Below are positions 1-9,481 of a stretch of DNA of 64,000 nucleotides, in pieces. The position numbers and the translations under genes were made by a program. Numbering within the stretch: position 1 is the first letter of the stretch; each line of letters begins with the position of its first letter. The notes under the pieces are model-generated. The model was given only the letters and a program-made list of their open reading frames with translations. It searched no databases and was not told the DNA's origin. The stretch spans positions 1,119,001 to 1,183,000 of the forward strand of contig NZ_JAIWOU010000001.1 in assembly GCF_021295395.1 (NCBI RefSeq), read 5' to 3'. The stretch comes from Komagataeibacter sp. FNDCR2. GTDB taxonomy: Bacteria > Pseudomonadota > Alphaproteobacteria > Acetobacterales > Acetobacteraceae.

Positions 1-345
1 CAGGAAGCCCGGATCCGTATTGAGAATTTCCTCCCGGCTGCGACCGGAATAAACCCGCAGCAGCAACGCCACCAGACCCGACACGATGGCCGCGTCCGAC
101 GCCCCGGCCAGATACAGGACGCCGTCCCCTGGCTGCGCTTCCATCCATACCTGGCTCTGGCAGCCCGGCACGCGGTGCGCGTCATCCTGCCACTGTGGCG
201 GGAAGGGCGGCAGCTTGCGGCCCAGTTCTATGATGTACTGGTACCGCTGCATCCAGTCATCGAACAGGGCCAGTTCATCACCAATCTCGGCAATGGCGTC
301 GGCGGCGGTATCGTCCTCGGGCTTTACGAAGGGGTCGGTCATCAT
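1..345 (-). CDS. sufE: SufE-family cysteine desulfuration protein (C-terminus beyond window)
   Basis: Reading the minus strand from the ATG at 345 (a second ATG is at 342) gives 115 codons that stay open to the window edge. SufE proteins are about 140 residues, so only the C-terminal tail is missing. The key motif is GCQSQVW, near residue 75, whose cysteine accepts persulfide sulfur from the SufS cysteine desulfurase and delivers it to the SufBCD iron-sulfur scaffold in the cytoplasm. The preceding YIIELGRKLPP stretch is also typical of the family. The gene lies downstream of hslVU on the same strand, with a hairpin between them, so it may have its own promoter. Family assignment is secure. 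Whether it belongs to the main suf operon cannot be seen here. Confidence 0.9.
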   Translation of the reverse strand, partial: MMTDPFVKPEDDTAADAIAEIGDELALFDDWMQRYQYIIELGRKLPPFPPQWQDDAHRVPGCQSQVWMEAQPGDGVLYLAGASDAAIVSGLVALLLRVYSGRSREEILNTDPGFL

Positions 346-366
346 CTTTCCTGTTACGCGTGAAAT

Positions 367-402
367 CGGTCGGGTCCTGCCCACCGGCATCCGGCCCGAC
401 CG
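367..402 (-). terminator. Hairpin between hslU and sufE, possible terminator
   Basis: A perfect 8-bp inverted repeat (CGGTCGGG at 367-374 with CCCGACCG at 395-402) encloses a 20-base loop, 21 bases past the hslU stop. On the minus strand it is followed by only a short T-rich stretch, so it is a weak candidate for ending hslVU transcription. It could equally be a structured 5' leader of sufE. Confidence 0.4.
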
Positions 403-422
403 TGGCCTTCCATGTATCCGCC

Positions 423-1736
423 TTACAGGATAAAGCGGCTCAGATCACCCTTGCTGGCCAGCGGGGCAACCTTGTCGCGCACGTCGCCTGCATCGATGAC
501 AACGGCCTGCCCCGCGCGGTCGGCGGCGGTGAAGGAGACCTCTTCCAGCAGGCGTTCCAGCACGGTGGCAAGACGCCGCGCGCCGATATTCTCGACCCGT
601 TCATTGATGTCCGCCGCCAGTTCCGCCAGCGCGTCGATCGCATCGTCGCTGAAGGACAGCGTGACCTTTTCCGTGCCCATCAGCGCCACGTACTGCTGAA
701 GCAGCGAATGTTCCGGCTCGGTCAGGATGCGACGCAGGTCCTCACGCGTCAGCGACGCCAGTTCCACCCGGATGGGCAGCCGCCCCTGCAATTCGGGCAG
801 CAGGTCGGAGGGCTTGGCGATATGGAACGCGCCGGAAGCGATGAACAGGATATGATCCGTGCGCACGGGGCCGTATTTGGTGGAAACGGTCGTGCCCTCG
901 ATCAACGGCAGCAGGTCGCGCTGCACCCCTTCACGCGAGACATCGCCACCGCGCGAGCCGCCTTCGGATGCGCGGGCGCAGACCTTGTCGATCTCGTCCA
1001 GGAAGACAATGCCGTGATCCTGCGCATGGATGACGGCCTCACGCGTCAGGGCGTCGGTATCGAGCATCTTGTCCGCTTCCTGCCGGATCAGGGCGGCGCG
1101 GGCGGCGGCGACCGTCATGCGGCGCTGCTGCGGCATGCGGTTCATGAAGCCCTTCATCATGTCGGAAAAATTGATGACGGCCCCCGGCGTCATGTTCGGC
1201 ATGTCCGCGGGCGACGGAGTGCCGCCCTCGGCTATCGAAATCTCGACTTCCTTGGCCTCCAGTTCCCCCGCGCGGAGCATGCGCCGGAACTTGTTCTTCG
1301 TCTCGGCGGAAGCCCCCTCCCCCACCAGCGCGTCCAGAAGCAGGTTTTCAGCCGCGAGTTCGGCCTTGGCCTCCACATCCTTGCGGCGCAGGTCGCGCAG
1401 CATGTTGATCGAGACCTCCACCAGGTCGCGCACGATGCTTTCCACATCGCGGCCCACGTACCCGACCTCGGTGAATTTGGTGGCCTCGACCTTCAGGAAC
1501 GGGGCCTGCGCCAGCCTGGCCAGACGGCGTGCGATCTCGGTCTTGCCGCAGCCGGTCGGCCCGATCATGAGGATGTTCTTGGGCACGACCTCCTCACGCA
1601 TCGCATCGGGCAGTTGCGCGCGCCGCCAGCGGTTGCGCAGCGCGATGGCCACCGCCCGCTTGGCGTCACCCTGGCCGATGATGTAGCGGTCGAGTTCGGA
1701 TACGATCTCGCGCGGGGAATGATTGGGAAGTTCCAT
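423..1736 (-). CDS. hslU: ATP-dependent protease ATPase subunit HslU (ClpY)
   Basis: This AAA+ unfoldase forms hexamers that cap the HslV peptidase and feed it unfolded proteins in the cytoplasm. The 437-residue length is normal for the family. Walker A GPTGCGKT lies at residues 59-66, the conserved [10 protein letters not shown] loop follows, and Walker [11 protein letters not shown] is near residue 260. The substrate-contacting I domain lies between the Walker motifs. Its ATG shares one base with the hslV stop (TAATG), so the two genes are translationally coupled, as expected for subunits of one complex. Nothing is unusual in the sequence. Confidence 0.97.
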   Translation of the reverse strand: MELPNHSPREIVSELDRYIIGQGDAKRAVAIALRNRWRRAQLPDAMREEVVPKNILMIGPTGCGKTEIARRLARLAQAPFLKVEATKFTEVGYVGRDVESIVRDLVEVSINMLRDLRRKDVEAKAELAAENLLLDALVGEGASAETKNKFRRMLRAGELEAKEVEISIAEGGTPSPADMPNMTPGAVINFSDMMKGFMNRMPQQRRMTVAAARAALIRQEADKMLDTDALTREAVIHAQDHGIVFLDEIDKVCARASEGGSRGGDVSREGVQRDLLPLIEGTTVSTKYGPVRTDHILFIASGAFHIAKPSDLLPELQGRLPIRVELASLTREDLRRILTEPEHSLLQQYVALMGTEKVTLSFSDDAIDALAELAADINERVENIGARRLATVLERLLEEVSFTAADRAGQAVVIDAGDVRDKVAPLASKGDLSRFIL

Positions 1737-2329
1737 TACGCCGCTCCGTCCTGCGTATCCGTGCCCAGTGTCTCCACAATGACGGAATGGTTGGTATAGA
1801 CACAGATGTCACCGGCGATTTTCATGGACCGCCGTGCGATATCCACCGCCCCGAGCCCCTCGATCCCCAGCAGCGCGCGCGCGGCGGACAGCGCGTAATT
1901 GCCGCCCGACCCGATGGCGATGATGCCGTCTTCAGGCTCCAGCACATCGCCATTGCCGGTCAGGGTAAAGGAGCGTTCGGCATCGGCCACGGCCATCATG
2001 GCTTCCAGCCTGCGCAGGTAGCGGTCGGTTCGCCAGTCCTTGGCCAGTTCGACACAGGCGCGTTCAAGCTGGTTGGGGTAGCGTTCGAGCTTGTTTTCAA
2101 GCCGTTCCAGCAGGGTGAAGGCATCCGCCGTGGCCCCGGCGAACCCGGCAAGGATCTGCCCCGTGGGGCCGATACGGCGCACCTTGCGCGCATTGCCCTT
2201 GATGATGGTGGCGCCCAGCGTCACCTGTCCATCGCCGGCCATGGCCACCTGGCCTGCGCGCCGGACACACAGAATGGTCGTACCATGCCACCCGACCGGG
2301 TCATGGGAAGATGAATGATGATCTTGCAT
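1736..2329 (-). CDS. hslV: ATP-dependent protease catalytic subunit HslV (ClpQ)
   Basis: This is the threonine peptidase of the HslUV complex, a bacterial relative of proteasome beta subunits. The ATG at 2329 gives 197 residues. The mature N-terminus should be the threonine after glycine in [11 protein letters not shown], which means a propeptide of about 16 residues is removed, whereas many HslV proteins lose only the initiator methionine. AGDGQVTLG and GNARKVRRI are family hallmarks. In-frame codons continue upstream to about 2380, but that extension has no family resemblance. The stop overlaps the hslU start by one base. Confidence 0.95.
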   Translation of the reverse strand: MQDHHSSSHDPVGWHGTTILCVRRAGQVAMAGDGQVTLGATIIKGNARKVRRIGPTGQILAGFAGATADAFTLLERLENKLERYPNQLERACVELAKDWRTDRYLRRLEAMMAVADAERSFTLTGNGDVLEPEDGIIAIGSGGNYALSAARALLGIEGLGAVDIARRSMKIAGDICVYTNHSVIVETLGTDTQDGAA

Positions 2330-2392
2330 GGTGATAGAGATAAAACCTTCTCCTGCCAGCGCAAGGGGCATCCACCCCATGCAGGCATGCCC

Positions 2393-4360
2393 TCATGCCT
2401 CCTGCGCCGCGCGGCTCATGATCCGGTCGATATGGGCGGCAAGGTCGGCGCGGGTGAAGGGCTTGTGCATGACATCGGCGCTGCCCGCGGGCAATGCGCC
2501 CGCATTGGCGTAGCCGGTCAGGTACAGCACGCGCAGGCCGGGACGCAGCGCCTGAAGGCGGTGCGCCGTCTCCAGCCCGCCCATGCCCGGCATCATGACA
2601 TCCATGATCACGAGATCGATCGGTCCCGGCCCCTGCTCCATGGCGCGCACGGCGTCCGGGCCGCTGGCGTATTCGCGCACGTCATGCCCGCGCGCGCGCA
2701 GGAACCCGGCCGTGACCGCCCGCACCCCCGGCTCGTCATCCACCACCATGACATGCAGCGCCCGGTCCGCCCCGCCCCGGGCCGCGACCAGCGCGCCACC
2801 CGCGGCCGGGGCGTCACCACGCGCCGCACCGGCCTGCACGGGCAGGCACAGGTCAACGCGCGTGCCCGCCCCCGGCTGGCTGCGCACCTGCACCTCCCCC
2901 CCCACATGGCGGATGAAGCCATAGATCATGGACAGGCCCAGCCCGGTGCCACGCCCCACGTCCTTGGTGGTGAAAAACGGTTCGAACACACGGGCCAGCG
3001 TTTCAGGGGACATGCCCACACCCTGATCGATGACGGAAACCATGATGTATTCACCGGGCACCAGATTCGTGCCCGCCACGATTTCCTTCACCCGTTTCAG
3101 CGCGGTGGAAACCCGGATCACGCCGCCGCCGGGCATGGCGTCCACCGCGTTGATGCACAGGTTGAGCACCGCGAGTTCGAGCTGGCCCGCATCCGTGCTG
3201 ACCGGCGGCAGGACACCTTCCGACGCGGCGGTATCCACCACGATGGTGCATGGCGCGCCACCATCCTTGCCCTGGCGGGAGACCACGGTCTGGGCCAGCA
3301 GATCCTTCATGCCGTGCAGCAGGGCGTTCACATCCACCGGCTCAAGGCTCAGGTCGCGCGGGCGGCTGAAATTGAGCAGCCGCCGCGTCAATGACGCCCC
3401 ACGCTGGGCGGCGGCGGAGGCATTGTCCAGAAGCCGCGCCATCGGCCCGCTTTCCGGCCCCATGTCGCGCACCAGTTCAAGCGAACCCAGCACGGCGGTC
3501 AGCAGGTTGTTGAAGTCATGGGCGATCCCGCCCGCAAGCGTGCCCAGCGCCTGCATCTTTTCCGCCTGCCGCAGCCGGGCCGCCATTTCCTGCTGGCGGG
3601 TGACATCGCGGTTGATCACGACGGAACAGGCCGTGCCATCCCCCAGCGCGCCCAGCACCACGCGCGTGATCTCGCGCCACCGCCCCTGCGCGCCGCCGCG
3701 TATATGGGCGGGCAGTTCAAGGGTTTCCTCGTCGCGGCCCTCGGTGCGCAGGCGTTCCTGCGCCGCACGGATGATGGGCAGGAGTTCGGCGTCGCACAGT
3801 TCCTCTTCCGTCTGGCCAAGGCAGGCGGCGATGTCGCGGCCATAAAAGTCGGCCGCCTGCTGGTTGATGCGGATGAAGCGGCCCTGCGCGTCCTTGAACC
3901 CCAGGCCAGAGCGCAGGTTGTCGAGCAACCCATGCAGCAGCATGCGCTCGGTACGCAGTTCACGTTCCAGCCTGTGGTAATCCGCCGCCTGCACGATCAT
4001 GGCGCGCAGGGCGTCGGGATCCCATGGCTTGTGGGAATAGAACGAAATACGCCCCTGATTGAGTGCCGCCGCCACCGCGCCGATATCGGCATAGCCCGTC
4101 AGCAGGATCGCCTGCGCGTCGCAGGTCTCCCTTGCGCGCGCCAGCATGACATCGCCGCCCATTTCAGGCATGCGCTGGTCGGACACGATCACATCCACAT
4201 CATGGCGCGTGGACAGGATTTCCAGCGCCGCGAGGGGGGATGTGGTGGACAGCACGGTAAAGGTGTCTTCCAGCAGGTCCGTCAGGGCGACGAGGATCTC
4301 CGCCTCGTCATCCACCAGCAGGACAACGGGGCGCGGCTGTGCGGCGTGGTCGGTCTTCAT
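2393..4360 (-). CDS. Hybrid histidine kinase, REC-PAS-HisKA-HATPase-REC
   Basis: This 655-residue soluble kinase has no membrane segment. In order: an N-terminal receiver (phospho-site in VIVSDQRMPEMGG, ending with the KPWD motif), a PAS sensor domain at about 150-270, a HisKA domain with phospho-histidine in GGIAHDFNNLL, a HATPase domain (N box LCINAVDAMPGGG, DQGVGMS, GRGTGLGLS), and a C-terminal receiver (VIMDVMMPGMGG, then HKPFT). The ATG at 4360 overlaps the preceding kinase stop (ATGA). As the last gene of the chemosensory operon it is a likely output or phosphorelay component, receiving phosphate on its N-terminal receiver and passing it on through the C-terminal one. Its final target is not visible. 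The longer in-frame extension upstream overlaps the previous gene and is not supported. Confidence 0.88.
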   Translation of the reverse strand: MKTDHAAQPRPVVLLVDDEAEILVALTDLLEDTFTVLSTTSPLAALEILSTRHDVDVIVSDQRMPEMGGDVMLARARETCDAQAILLTGYADIGAVAAALNQGRISFYSHKPWDPDALRAMIVQAADYHRLERELRTERMLLHGLLDNLRSGLGFKDAQGRFIRINQQAADFYGRDIAACLGQTEEELCDAELLPIIRAAQERLRTEGRDEETLELPAHIRGGAQGRWREITRVVLGALGDGTACSVVINRDVTRQQEMAARLRQAEKMQALGTLAGGIAHDFNNLLTAVLGSLELVRDMGPESGPMARLLDNASAAAQRGASLTRRLLNFSRPRDLSLEPVDVNALLHGMKDLLAQTVVSRQGKDGGAPCTIVVDTAASEGVLPPVSTDAGQLELAVLNLCINAVDAMPGGGVIRVSTALKRVKEIVAGTNLVPGEYIMVSVIDQGVGMSPETLARVFEPFFTTKDVGRGTGLGLSMIYGFIRHVGGEVQVRSQPGAGTRVDLCLPVQAGAARGDAPAAGGALVAARGGADRALHVMVVDDEPGVRAVTAGFLRARGHDVREYASGPDAVRAMEQGPGPIDLVIMDVMMPGMGGLETAHRLQALRPGLRVLYLTGYANAGALPAGSADVMHKPFTRADLAAHIDRIMSRAAQEA

Positions 4361-6279
4361 TGGTCTGCAACTCCCTGCCGCAAGGATTCGGGACGCGGGG
4401 GTTCGGGATGCGTCCGGTGGGCCGGATCTGGGGTGGCGGCCGGACCCGGTGGCAGGCTCTCGCCGCCCGGCCCCGCGTTCCACGGTACGGAAATGGTGAA
4501 GCGCGCGCCACCCTGCGGCGCCCTGCTGACGGAAAGGCTGCCATGATGCGCCTGCACCACGCTGTAGGCGATGGCCAGCCCCAGCCCGGTGCCCGCGCCC
4601 ACCGGCTTGGTGGTGAAAAACGGCTCGAAAATGCGTTCCTGCACATCGGGCACGATGCCGGGGCCGCTATCGGTAATGACGAAGACATAGCTGTCCTGCC
4701 CGCCTTCCCTGTGCGCAAGGAAGGTGTGAATCTCGATCTCCCCTTCCGCGATGCCGCTGCGGGCGGACATGTCATCGGGCTGGGCGGCGAGGATCGCGTC
4801 GGCGGCGTTGCTGATGATGTTCATGATGACCTGGTTGAGCAGGGCGGCCTGACAGTACAGCCGCTCCGGCGCCTCGTAACGCCGCCGGACCACGATGCCG
4901 CTACCCAGCTTCTGGGTCAGGAGCGCCATGACCGTTTCCAGCGCCTCGGGCACGTCGATCAACTGGAACAGCCCTTCATCCAGCCGGGAGAATTTACGCA
5001 GGTTCAGCACGAGGTTCTGGATGCGCCGCAACCCCATGTTCATCGACCCGATCCGGTCGCAGCATTTGTTCAGGATGGCCTCGCGGTCCGCAAGCCCGTC
5101 ATCGGTGCAGGCCGCTTCCAGCCCCTTCAGCCGTTCCAGCCCGCGCGCCACGGTATCCTTGTGCGCAAGAATGAAGGCGAGCGGATTGTTGATCTCATGC
5201 GCGATCCCGGCCACCAGTTCACCCAGCGAGGCCATCTTGGCCGTCTGCACCAGCTTGCCCTGTGTCTCGATCAGCTTGCGGTTGGCGTCGGCCAGTTCGC
5301 GGTTGGCCTGTTCCAGCGCCTCCGCCAGGGATGCCTTGGAGGCGATGGCCGCCGCCTGCGCGCGCGCGCTTTTGACCGCGACCTCACGCGCCTGGCGCTC
5401 CATCTCGATCCGGCGCACGTCATCTTGCAACAGCTTGCGCCGCACCAGCACGCGAATGCGCAGCGCAAGGGCCGCCGGCCCCACATCGCGTGAGACGAGA
5501 TCGTCTATCCCCGCCTCGAACACCCGCGCCGAGAACGCGCGCGCATCCGGGCGCGGGCCGCCATCCACCCCCAGGATGCGCGGCGGCACGTTGCCCGACA
5601 GCAGATCCTCCTGCCGCCACCCATCCAGCCTGCGGCACACTTCCAGCCCGTCGAATTCCTGACAGGCCAGGTCGATCACCACGCAGTCGGGCACATGGTC
5701 GGGGTCGTGCAGCAGGGATGGCTCAAGCCGCGCCGGGTCGTGACACAGCGTGACGATATGCCCGTCGCGCCGCAACTGCCCGATCAGTTCGGGCACCGCC
5801 TGCTGGCATGTGGGTTCGGGGGCGATGACCATGATGCGCGCGCGGCGGAAGACCCGCTCGGGCCGCAGGCTGGGCGCATGGGCCGCATGTTCGCGCAAAA
5901 GCGCGCGGATACGGAAGACGATCAGCGCCGGATCGGAGGATTTGGGAATATAGGCGTCCGCCCCGCTTTCCAGCCCCTCGCGCTCCAGCCCCGGCTCGAT
6001 CCCTTCCGTCAGGATCAGGACGGGAATGGTGCGTGTCACCGCGTTCATGCGCAACTGCCGGGCAAGCTGGCCGCCATTCATGCCCGGCAGGTGATAGTCC
6101 GCGATCACCAGCCCCGGCAGGCGCTCATCCAGCGTGTCGAGCGCGTCCTCCCCGCTGGCCACGCGGTGGACGTGAAAGCCGTGCCCTTCGAGCATGCGGC
6201 GGATGCGCAGCGCCTGTGTGTCCGAATCCTCGACCAGCAGCAGCGTATCCGGGTCATCCTTTCCATTGGTCAGGGGCAT
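4357..6279 (-). CDS. Histidine kinase with tandem N-terminal receivers (REC-REC-coiled coil-HisKA-HATPase)
   Basis: This is a 640-residue soluble kinase. The first receiver (about residues 14-130) looks complete: LLLVEDSD, phospho-aspartate in VIADYHLPGMNGG, and the conserved lysine in YIPKSSDP. The second (about 155-295) keeps an aspartate in CVVIDLACQEFDG but lacks the N-terminal acidic pair and the switch lysine, so it is probably a degenerate receiver. A coiled coil at about 310-370 leads to HisKA with GIAHEINNPLAF and a HATPase (NIISNAADAI, DSGPGI, GAGTGLGL). Position directly after cheB suggests that CheA phosphorylates or gates its receivers. The layout recalls CheS3 of the Rhodospirillum centenum Che3 pathway, from memory and not checked. 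The ATG at 6279 is chosen because longer frames run into cheB. Confidence 0.87.
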   Translation of the reverse strand: MPLTNGKDDPDTLLLVEDSDTQALRIRRMLEGHGFHVHRVASGEDALDTLDERLPGLVIADYHLPGMNGGQLARQLRMNAVTRTIPVLILTEGIEPGLEREGLESGADAYIPKSSDPALIVFRIRALLREHAAHAPSLRPERVFRRARIMVIAPEPTCQQAVPELIGQLRRDGHIVTLCHDPARLEPSLLHDPDHVPDCVVIDLACQEFDGLEVCRRLDGWRQEDLLSGNVPPRILGVDGGPRPDARAFSARVFEAGIDDLVSRDVGPAALALRIRVLVRRKLLQDDVRRIEMERQAREVAVKSARAQAAAIASKASLAEALEQANRELADANRKLIETQGKLVQTAKMASLGELVAGIAHEINNPLAFILAHKDTVARGLERLKGLEAACTDDGLADREAILNKCCDRIGSMNMGLRRIQNLVLNLRKFSRLDEGLFQLIDVPEALETVMALLTQKLGSGIVVRRRYEAPERLYCQAALLNQVIMNIISNAADAILAAQPDDMSARSGIAEGEIEIHTFLAHREGGQDSYVFVITDSGPGIVPDVQERIFEPFFTTKPVGAGTGLGLAIAYSVVQAHHGSLSVSRAPQGGARFTISVPWNAGPGGESLPPGPAATPDPAHRTHPEPPRPESLRQGVADQ

Positions 6280-6289
6280 GGGGGCGCGA

Positions 6290-7369
6290 TCATCCTTCCA
6301 GAAGTCTGTCGATGGGCGCCTGGCTGCCCGCCAGAAGCCTGAGAATATGCGGGCCGATCTCATGCACCGGCAGGCTTATGCACGCCGCATCCGCCTGTTC
6401 GGCGGCGCCGGGCATGCCATGGATGACCGAGGTGCTGCGGTCTTCGGCAATCGTGTAGCCCCCGCGTGCGCGGATGCGGCCAAGCCCTTCCACGCCGTCT
6501 TCTCCCATGCCTGTCAGCAGCACGCCAAGACCATCGGCCCCGAAGACCCGAGCGACGGAGGAAAACAGCACATCGGCCGAAGGGCGCTGCCCCTGCACCT
6601 GCGCGTCGTCATGCAGCACGGCCTCGCCATGCGTGCCCACCGTCATGTGCCGGTTGCCCGGCGCCACCAGAACCTGCCCGCGCGCCAGCGGCGTGCCATG
6701 CCGCGCCAGCATGACCGGCAGGGGAACCTGCTGGTCCAGCCACTGGGCGAAGCCTTCCATGAACGGTTCGCCCATATGCTGCACCAGAACCACCGGCAGC
6801 GCGAAATCGGCGGGCAGGTCCCCCAGCACGCGCGCAAACGCGGTCGGCCCCCCGGTGGAGGCGGCAAGGGCGAGGATACGGGGGTGAATATCCAGCGGGC
6901 GGGCCCGCGCGCCCTGCGGGGGGAACGGACCGGCCTGGGGCAGGCGGCGGCGGATGACCGGGACCTGGCTCATGATATAGAGCTGTGTCGCGATCCCCGC
7001 TGCCGTGGCCCCCCCGCCGGACAGGCCCTGCGGTTTCTCGACAACCGCCAGCGCACCCGAGCGCAGCGCGTTCATGGAGACATGTGTGCTCTCGCCCCCC
7101 ACCGTATCGCTCACGATCACGATGGGGGTGGGAAAATGCGCCATGATCTGGCGGGTGGCTTCCAGCCCGTCCATGCCGGGCAGGCAGATATCCATGGAGA
7201 TCACGTCGGGGCGCAGGTGCGGAACCAGGCGCAGGGCTTCTTCCGCCGTTTCCACGGCCTGAAGCAGTTCAAGGCGCGGATCGCTGGCGACCACGCGCAT
7301 GAGCAGGTGCCGCAGGACCGCCGAATCCTCCACGATCAGCACGCGGCGCGGGGGGATGGGCAGGCTCAC
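6290..7369 (-). CDS. cheB: Chemotaxis response regulator protein-glutamate methylesterase CheB
   Basis: CheB removes methyl groups from receptor glutamates and so resets the sensitivity of the signalling array. The 359-residue protein has an N-terminal receiver (VLIVEDSAVLR, VISMDICLPGMDGLEA) and a C-terminal methylesterase domain with catalytic serine in ALAASTGGP, histidine in VLVQHM and aspartate in LTGMGEDG. The start is GTG at 7369, overlapping the cheA stop as GTGA, which argues for coupled translation. Within the operon it corresponds to WspF in Wsp-type systems. Phosphorylation by the neighbouring CheA would activate it. Confidence 0.94.
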   Translation of the reverse strand: MSLPIPPRRVLIVEDSAVLRHLLMRVVASDPRLELLQAVETAEEALRLVPHLRPDVISMDICLPGMDGLEATRQIMAHFPTPIVIVSDTVGGESTHVSMNALRSGALAVVEKPQGLSGGGATAAGIATQLYIMSQVPVIRRRLPQAGPFPPQGARARPLDIHPRILALAASTGGPTAFARVLGDLPADFALPVVLVQHMGEPFMEGFAQWLDQQVPLPVMLARHGTPLARGQVLVAPGNRHMTVGTHGEAVLHDDAQVQGQRPSADVLFSSVARVFGADGLGVLLTGMGEDGVEGLGRIRARGGYTIAEDRSTSVIHGMPGAAEQADAACISLPVHEIGPHILRLLAGSQAPIDRLLEG

Positions 7370-9471
7370 AACAGGCCCCTTATGGTATCGATCAGTTCGC
7401 CCTGATCGAATCTCTGCTTGGTCAGGTAGGCGCGCGCGCCGCCTTCCATGCCCCGGCGCACGTCCTCGCCCTCATCGCGCGAGGTCATGAGCACGACCGG
7501 GATATCCGCCAGATGCGGGTCGGCCCGCATGGCGGCCAGCAGGTCGAAGCCATCCATGCGCGGCATTTCCACATCCGTCACCACCACATCGACATGCCGC
7601 GTGGACTGCTGGAGTTGCGCGAGGGCTTCCTCCCCATCCACCGCGAGACAGACATCATAACCATGGGACTGGAGGATCGTTTTCTGCAATGTCCGGGTCG
7701 TGATCGAGTCGTCCACCACCATGACCAGCGGCGCATGGCGCACCGGCGCCACGGCGGCCGCGTCATCCACATCGCTGAAGCGCACGGCCCCCCCGTTGCC
7801 GCGCAGGCGCCAGCGCGCGAACAGCCGGTCGGGGCTGAGCACGAAAACCGGCTGGTCCTCACGCGGCCAGGCGATGCCGGGGACCAGTTCACTGTCAAGC
7901 CCCACGGCGGTGGCGTCCGACACCAGCAGGGTGCGCACATCCACCATGCGCTCCACGGCAAAGCCGCAGCGCACGCCATCAACCTCCATCACCGCGACGC
8001 TGACCGCGCCATCACGCACCGGCAGGGGCGCGTCCTCATCCCCCACGAAAGCCAGCAGCGGGACCAGCGGAACCAGTTCTTCCGCCTGCCCCGCGGTCTC
8101 GCGCGCGGGCTGGACGCCATCGGGCGGGCGCGGCACCACGCCGAAGGGCAGGCCGTTGAGCATGCGGATATCCTCGCGCCGTATGCGCAGCAGGTGGCGG
8201 ATGACCCGCCCCGGCAGCCCCAGCGTCTGGCCCGCGTTTTCCACCAGCAGCACCGTGCGCTGGCGCTGCGAGACCGGCACGGTCAGGGTGACCGTGGTCC
8301 CGGCGGGCTGGCGCTGTTCCATGCGCACGGTGCCGTGCAGGGCACGCGCCGCTTCCGCCACGACCGACAGGCCCACCCCGCGCCCGGCCAGGCTGTCGGC
8401 CTGACCGCGCGTGGAAAAGCCCGGTTCGAACACGCGCGCCAGCAACTGGCGCGCATCCAGCGGCGCATCGGCATGGACCAGCCCCTGCCCCGCCGCGCGC
8501 GCGGCAATGGCGTGCAGGTCCGGGCCACGCCCGTCATCACTGACCGCGACCTGAAGCCGCACCCCGGTCAGGGTGACGGAAATGGTGATGTTGAGCCGTT
8601 CGGACTTGCCCGCCTTCAGCCGCTGGGCGCGCGTTTCGTACCCATGGACGATGGCGTTGCGCACCAGGTGGATGACCGGGTCGCGCAGCGCCTGCATCAC
8701 GCGCCGCTCGGTCTGGACCCCCATGCCGTGCATATGCACATCCACCCCGGCCTCCGGCCCGCCATGTTCACGCGCGATGCGCCGCGCCATGGGGGCAAGC
8801 GAGCCGAACACGCTTTCCGCCGGGACGAGGGTGACGGCATGCACTTCCTCCCCCAGCCGCAAGAGCGCGCGGTCGATCTGGCCGGCCATGAGTTCACGCT
8901 CCCGCCCCACCGCCATGAGCCTGCGCGTCATGCGGCCGAATTCGGCCACCGGGTCGGCGCGCATGCGTTCGGGCGCATGCATGACGGCGCGTGAATCCGC
9001 CAGCAGGTCCATGACCCGCGCCCACAGCCGCTCATGCCGGTCCGCGACCGACATGAGATCATGCACGGCGGAGGCCAGCGCATCGAGCCGCGCCACGGGC
9101 ACCTGCACATAGGCCGCGTTTTCCGCGGGCAGGGGCGCGTCAGGCGGGACGTCGGCTGCCGGTGGCGCGGATGTCATGATCAGGTCGATCTCGTCAAGCG
9201 TATCGGCAATGGCCTTCAGATCGGCCGCGTCGGGCAGGGTGCTGGCGGCCAGCAGGCCGGACAGGCGGTTTTCCAGCGTGTGGGCCACGCCTTCCACCCC
9301 CGGCAGTTCCACCGCGCGGGCCGCTCCCTTCAGGGAATGGATGCGGCGGAATATTTCCGCCACATCGCGCCGGCTGGTACAGCCCGACGCCATGACGGCC
9401 CGGATGGCGCGCAGGTGGTCGCGATATTCGGCGTCGAATACCGCCAGCAATTCGTCCCGAAGGCTCTCCAC
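7366..9471 (-). CDS. cheA: Hybrid chemotaxis histidine kinase CheA with fused CheY-like receiver
   Basis: This 701-residue kinase runs in order: an HPt domain (phospho-histidine 45 in RIHSLKGAARAV), dimerisation helices, HATPase (HLVRNAIVHGYE, DDGRGPD, GRGVGLSVV), a CheW-like coupling domain, and a C-terminal receiver (VMVVDDSITTRT, VVVTDVEMPRMDGFD, LTKQRFD). There is no recognisable P2 domain for docking CheY or CheB, which is common in CheA-receiver fusions such as WspE. The start is GTG at 9471, ten bases past the receptor gene's stop. The fused receiver may act as a phosphate sink or as an intermediate toward the downstream kinases. No flagellar genes are nearby, so a non-motility output is likely. 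Confidence 0.93.
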   Translation of the reverse strand: MESLRDELLAVFDAEYRDHLRAIRAVMASGCTSRRDVAEIFRRIHSLKGAARAVELPGVEGVAHTLENRLSGLLAASTLPDAADLKAIADTLDEIDLIMTSAPPAADVPPDAPLPAENAAYVQVPVARLDALASAVHDLMSVADRHERLWARVMDLLADSRAVMHAPERMRADPVAEFGRMTRRLMAVGRERELMAGQIDRALLRLGEEVHAVTLVPAESVFGSLAPMARRIAREHGGPEAGVDVHMHGMGVQTERRVMQALRDPVIHLVRNAIVHGYETRAQRLKAGKSERLNITISVTLTGVRLQVAVSDDGRGPDLHAIAARAAGQGLVHADAPLDARQLLARVFEPGFSTRGQADSLAGRGVGLSVVAEAARALHGTVRMEQRQPAGTTVTLTVPVSQRQRTVLLVENAGQTLGLPGRVIRHLLRIRREDIRMLNGLPFGVVPRPPDGVQPARETAGQAEELVPLVPLLAFVGDEDAPLPVRDGAVSVAVMEVDGVRCGFAVERMVDVRTLLVSDATAVGLDSELVPGIAWPREDQPVFVLSPDRLFARWRLRGNGGAVRFSDVDDAAAVAPVRHAPLVMVVDDSITTRTLQKTILQSHGYDVCLAVDGEEALAQLQQSTRHVDVVVTDVEMPRMDGFDLLAAMRADPHLADIPVVLMTSRDEGEDVRRGMEGGARAYLTKQRFDQGELIDTIRGLL

Positions 9472-9481
9472 GGCCTTGCCG

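Noticed and set aside
360-1799. Long open frame on the plus strand opposite hslU
   Set aside because: It is a GC-rich antisense shadow with no family resemblance, while the minus strand encodes clear HslU and HslV.
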